Positions 5,462 to 6,666 of a stretch of DNA of 6,666 nucleotides are shown here, piece by piece (position 1 is the first letter of the stretch; each line of letters starts with the position of its first letter). The notes under the pieces are model-generated. The model was given only the letters and a program-made list of their open reading frames with translations, was not told the DNA's origin and made no database searches. Both the position numbers and the translations under genes were made by a program. This DNA comes from Alphaproteobacteria bacterium. GTDB lineage: Bacteria > Pseudomonadota > Alphaproteobacteria > ATCC43930 > CGMCC-115725. The stretch is taken from contig JAFMSA010000242.1 of assembly GCA_017353855.1 (NCBI GenBank), positions 1 through 6,666 on the forward strand, in the 5' to 3' direction.

Positions 5462-6666
5462 ATGACTGCTGCACGAGAATTGGCCGAGTTTCTGGCTGGA
5501 ATCTCGACAGCCGATCTTCCCCCGCAAGCGGTCGAGCATGCGACAATGCTCGTTGCCAGCACGGTGGCGAGTGCGGCGATGGGCTGCGGGCTCGAATCTT
5601 CGGCAATCGTTCGCTCTCTCGCGCAGCAGCGTGGCGGAACTCCCGAGGCCTCGCTGTGGTTTGATGCAGGGCCCAAATTACCGGTAGCCGACGCGGCGCA
5701 GGTCAACGCCGTGATGAGCGATGCCGCGGCGTCGGATGACAGCGACCTGCGAGATATCGTCCATGCCGGCACGACCTTGGTCGCTACTTCGCTTGCCCTC
5801 GCGGAGCGGACGGGTGCCCAGGGCGTGGACATCCTGACCGCCATCGTGGTCGGCTACGAGGCGGCCGGGCGTATCGGCGAAGCGATCACACCCTTGTTTC
5901 GCGCACGCGGGTTTCACGGGTGCCTTGTCGCGATCTTTGGCGGCGCAGTTGCCGCTGGGCGTTTGATGCGGCTGGACGCGTCCCAACTGTCCCAGGCCAT
6001 AGCCCTGTCGGCGACGTCGATCGGCGGGCTGATGGCTGCTGCGAATACCAGCGCCGCCCGCGAACATCACGCGGGCCTCGCCGCAATGATGGGCGTTTAT
6101 GCTGCGCTCGCGGCCCAGCGGGGCTACAAAGCCGAAGAGAGCATCCTCGAGACCCGCCGCGGTTTCTTTGAAGTCTATGGCGGGACCGACGGCGCCTCCG
6201 CCGGCGCCGGTGTGGTCCGGGAGCTCGGCGAATCCTGGGATATCATCACGGATATGGCCATTAAGCTGGTGCCGGGCGGTCATCCCTATCACGCCCTTGC
6301 AGAGGCCGCTGCCAATGCCGCGAAAGGGGCACATATCGTGCCGGAAGCCGTCGAAAGCATCACGGTGTCTCGTCCCGGCCTCACGGCGCTTACCGGACCG
6401 CTGCACCCGACTGATCTGATCGGAATGGCGCACAGTCCCGCCTACTTCCTTGCTGCCGGCGTAGCCGACCGGGACTTCTCGTGGATTCACGCAACGGCCG
6501 AGAAAATCAACGACCCGGTAATCCATCAGCTGATTGACAAGGTCCGTGTGGGCGCCCCGCCAACCGACGATGTCGCGCGCTATCGGCAAGGCGCCACCGT
6601 AACGATACGGACAAAGGACGGCGGCATCAGCGAGAGCACCGTCTTTGAGCCCAAGGGAACGGCCGC
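5462..6666 (+). CDS. MmgE/PrpD-family protein (3' end cut by window edge)
   Basis: The frame is open from this ATG to the right edge: 401 full codons with no stop. Family members are usually around 450 residues, so most of the protein is here. The family includes 2-methylcitrate dehydratase (PrpD) and cis-aconitate decarboxylase. Visible family features are the helical N-terminus (ELAEFLAGISTADLP, 6-20), the acidic/His segment SDDSDLRDIVHAGT (91-104) expected in the active site, GYEAAGRIGEAI (131-142), RGFHGCL (149-155), SAAREHHAGLAAMMG (197-211), RRGFFEVYGG (232-241) and IKLVPGGHPYHALAEA (267-282). In place of the common 'TKPLHAG' motif this protein has AREHHAG (199-205): the Lys is Arg200, while His203 is kept. 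This hints at a substrate different from that of PrpD itself. A strong AAGGAG precedes the start. It has its own long upstream spacer, so co-transcription with the Rid fusion is uncertain. It probably catalyses a dehydration, hydration or decarboxylation step of the pathway; exact reaction unknown. Confidence 0.9.
   Translation, partial: MTAARELAEFLAGISTADLPPQAVEHATMLVASTVASAAMGCGLESSAIVRSLAQQRGGTPEASLWFDAGPKLPVADAAQVNAVMSDAAASDDSDLRDIVHAGTTLVATSLALAERTGAQGVDILTAIVVGYEAAGRIGEAITPLFRARGFHGCLVAIFGGAVAAGRLMRLDASQLSQAIALSATSIGGLMAAANTSAAREHHAGLAAMMGVYAALAAQRGYKAEESILETRRGFFEVYGGTDGASAGAGVVRELGESWDIITDMAIKLVPGGHPYHALAEAAANAAKGAHIVPEAVESITVSRPGLTALTGPLHPTDLIGMAHSPAYFLAAGVADRDFSWIHATAEKINDPVIHQLIDKVRVGAPPTDDVARYRQGATVTIRTKDGGISESTVFEPKGTA

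Noticed and set aside
4890..5606. 238-codon minus-strand frame spanning the spacer and the PrpD-like gene start
   Set aside because: It overlaps the start of the PrpD-like gene and its Shine-Dalgarno, its Arg/Ser/Pro-rich translation has no recognisable domain, and it has no supporting start signal.
5678..6589. 303-codon minus-strand frame opposite the PrpD-like gene
   Set aside because: The plus strand carries clear MmgE/PrpD motifs along the whole stretch, so the long antisense frame is a codon-bias shadow.

Overview
The window is GC-rich DNA with dense gene packing and strong third-position G/C bias. With this gene content (molybdenum hydroxylase, class II aldolase, AMP-dependent acid-CoA ligase, Rid-family protein, MmgE/PrpD protein), it looks like accessory catabolic DNA of an alphaproteobacterium, perhaps a Bradyrhizobium-like Rhizobiales. 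That assignment is inferred from composition and gene style. No RNA gene or other marker fixes the taxon.

Layout: a leftward (minus-strand) operon fills positions 1-3443. Its order of transcription is (i) a 783-residue xanthine dehydrogenase-family molybdopterin-binding large subunit (3443 to 1092), (ii) a class II aldolase/adducin-fold protein resembling HCOMODA-type decarboxylases (1077 to 316), and (iii) the first 103 codons of an AMP-dependent acyl/aryl-acid CoA ligase (309 to 1, running off the left edge). The spacings of 14 and 6 bases argue for one transcript. A 67-base divergent spacer (3444-3510) carries a candidate -10 box for the leftward operon, a perfect 10-base palindrome, and a strong ribosome binding site for the rightward gene.

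To the right, a 423-residue protein (3511-4782) reads as three tandem Rid/YjgF-like domains, none of which keeps the catalytic arginine of classical RidA imine deaminases. A gene-free stretch of about 680 bases follows (4783-5461). Then comes a MmgE/PrpD-family protein (5462 to the right edge) that is open through the end of the window and probably lacks only its last few dozen residues.

Taken together, the genes suggest a degradation pathway for an aromatic, N-heteroaromatic or similar carboxylic acid. A Mo-hydroxylase would oxidise the substrate, a HCOMODA-like enzyme would decarboxylate an intermediate, a CoA ligase would activate an acid, a PrpD-type enzyme would handle a hydration, dehydration or decarboxylation step, and the Rid fusion would hydrolyse or bind an enamine/imine or related intermediate. 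This is inference from family membership. The FAD and 2Fe-2S subunits normally partnering the Mo subunit, transporters and a regulator are not in the window. No mobile element, CRISPR array, tRNA or rRNA was seen.
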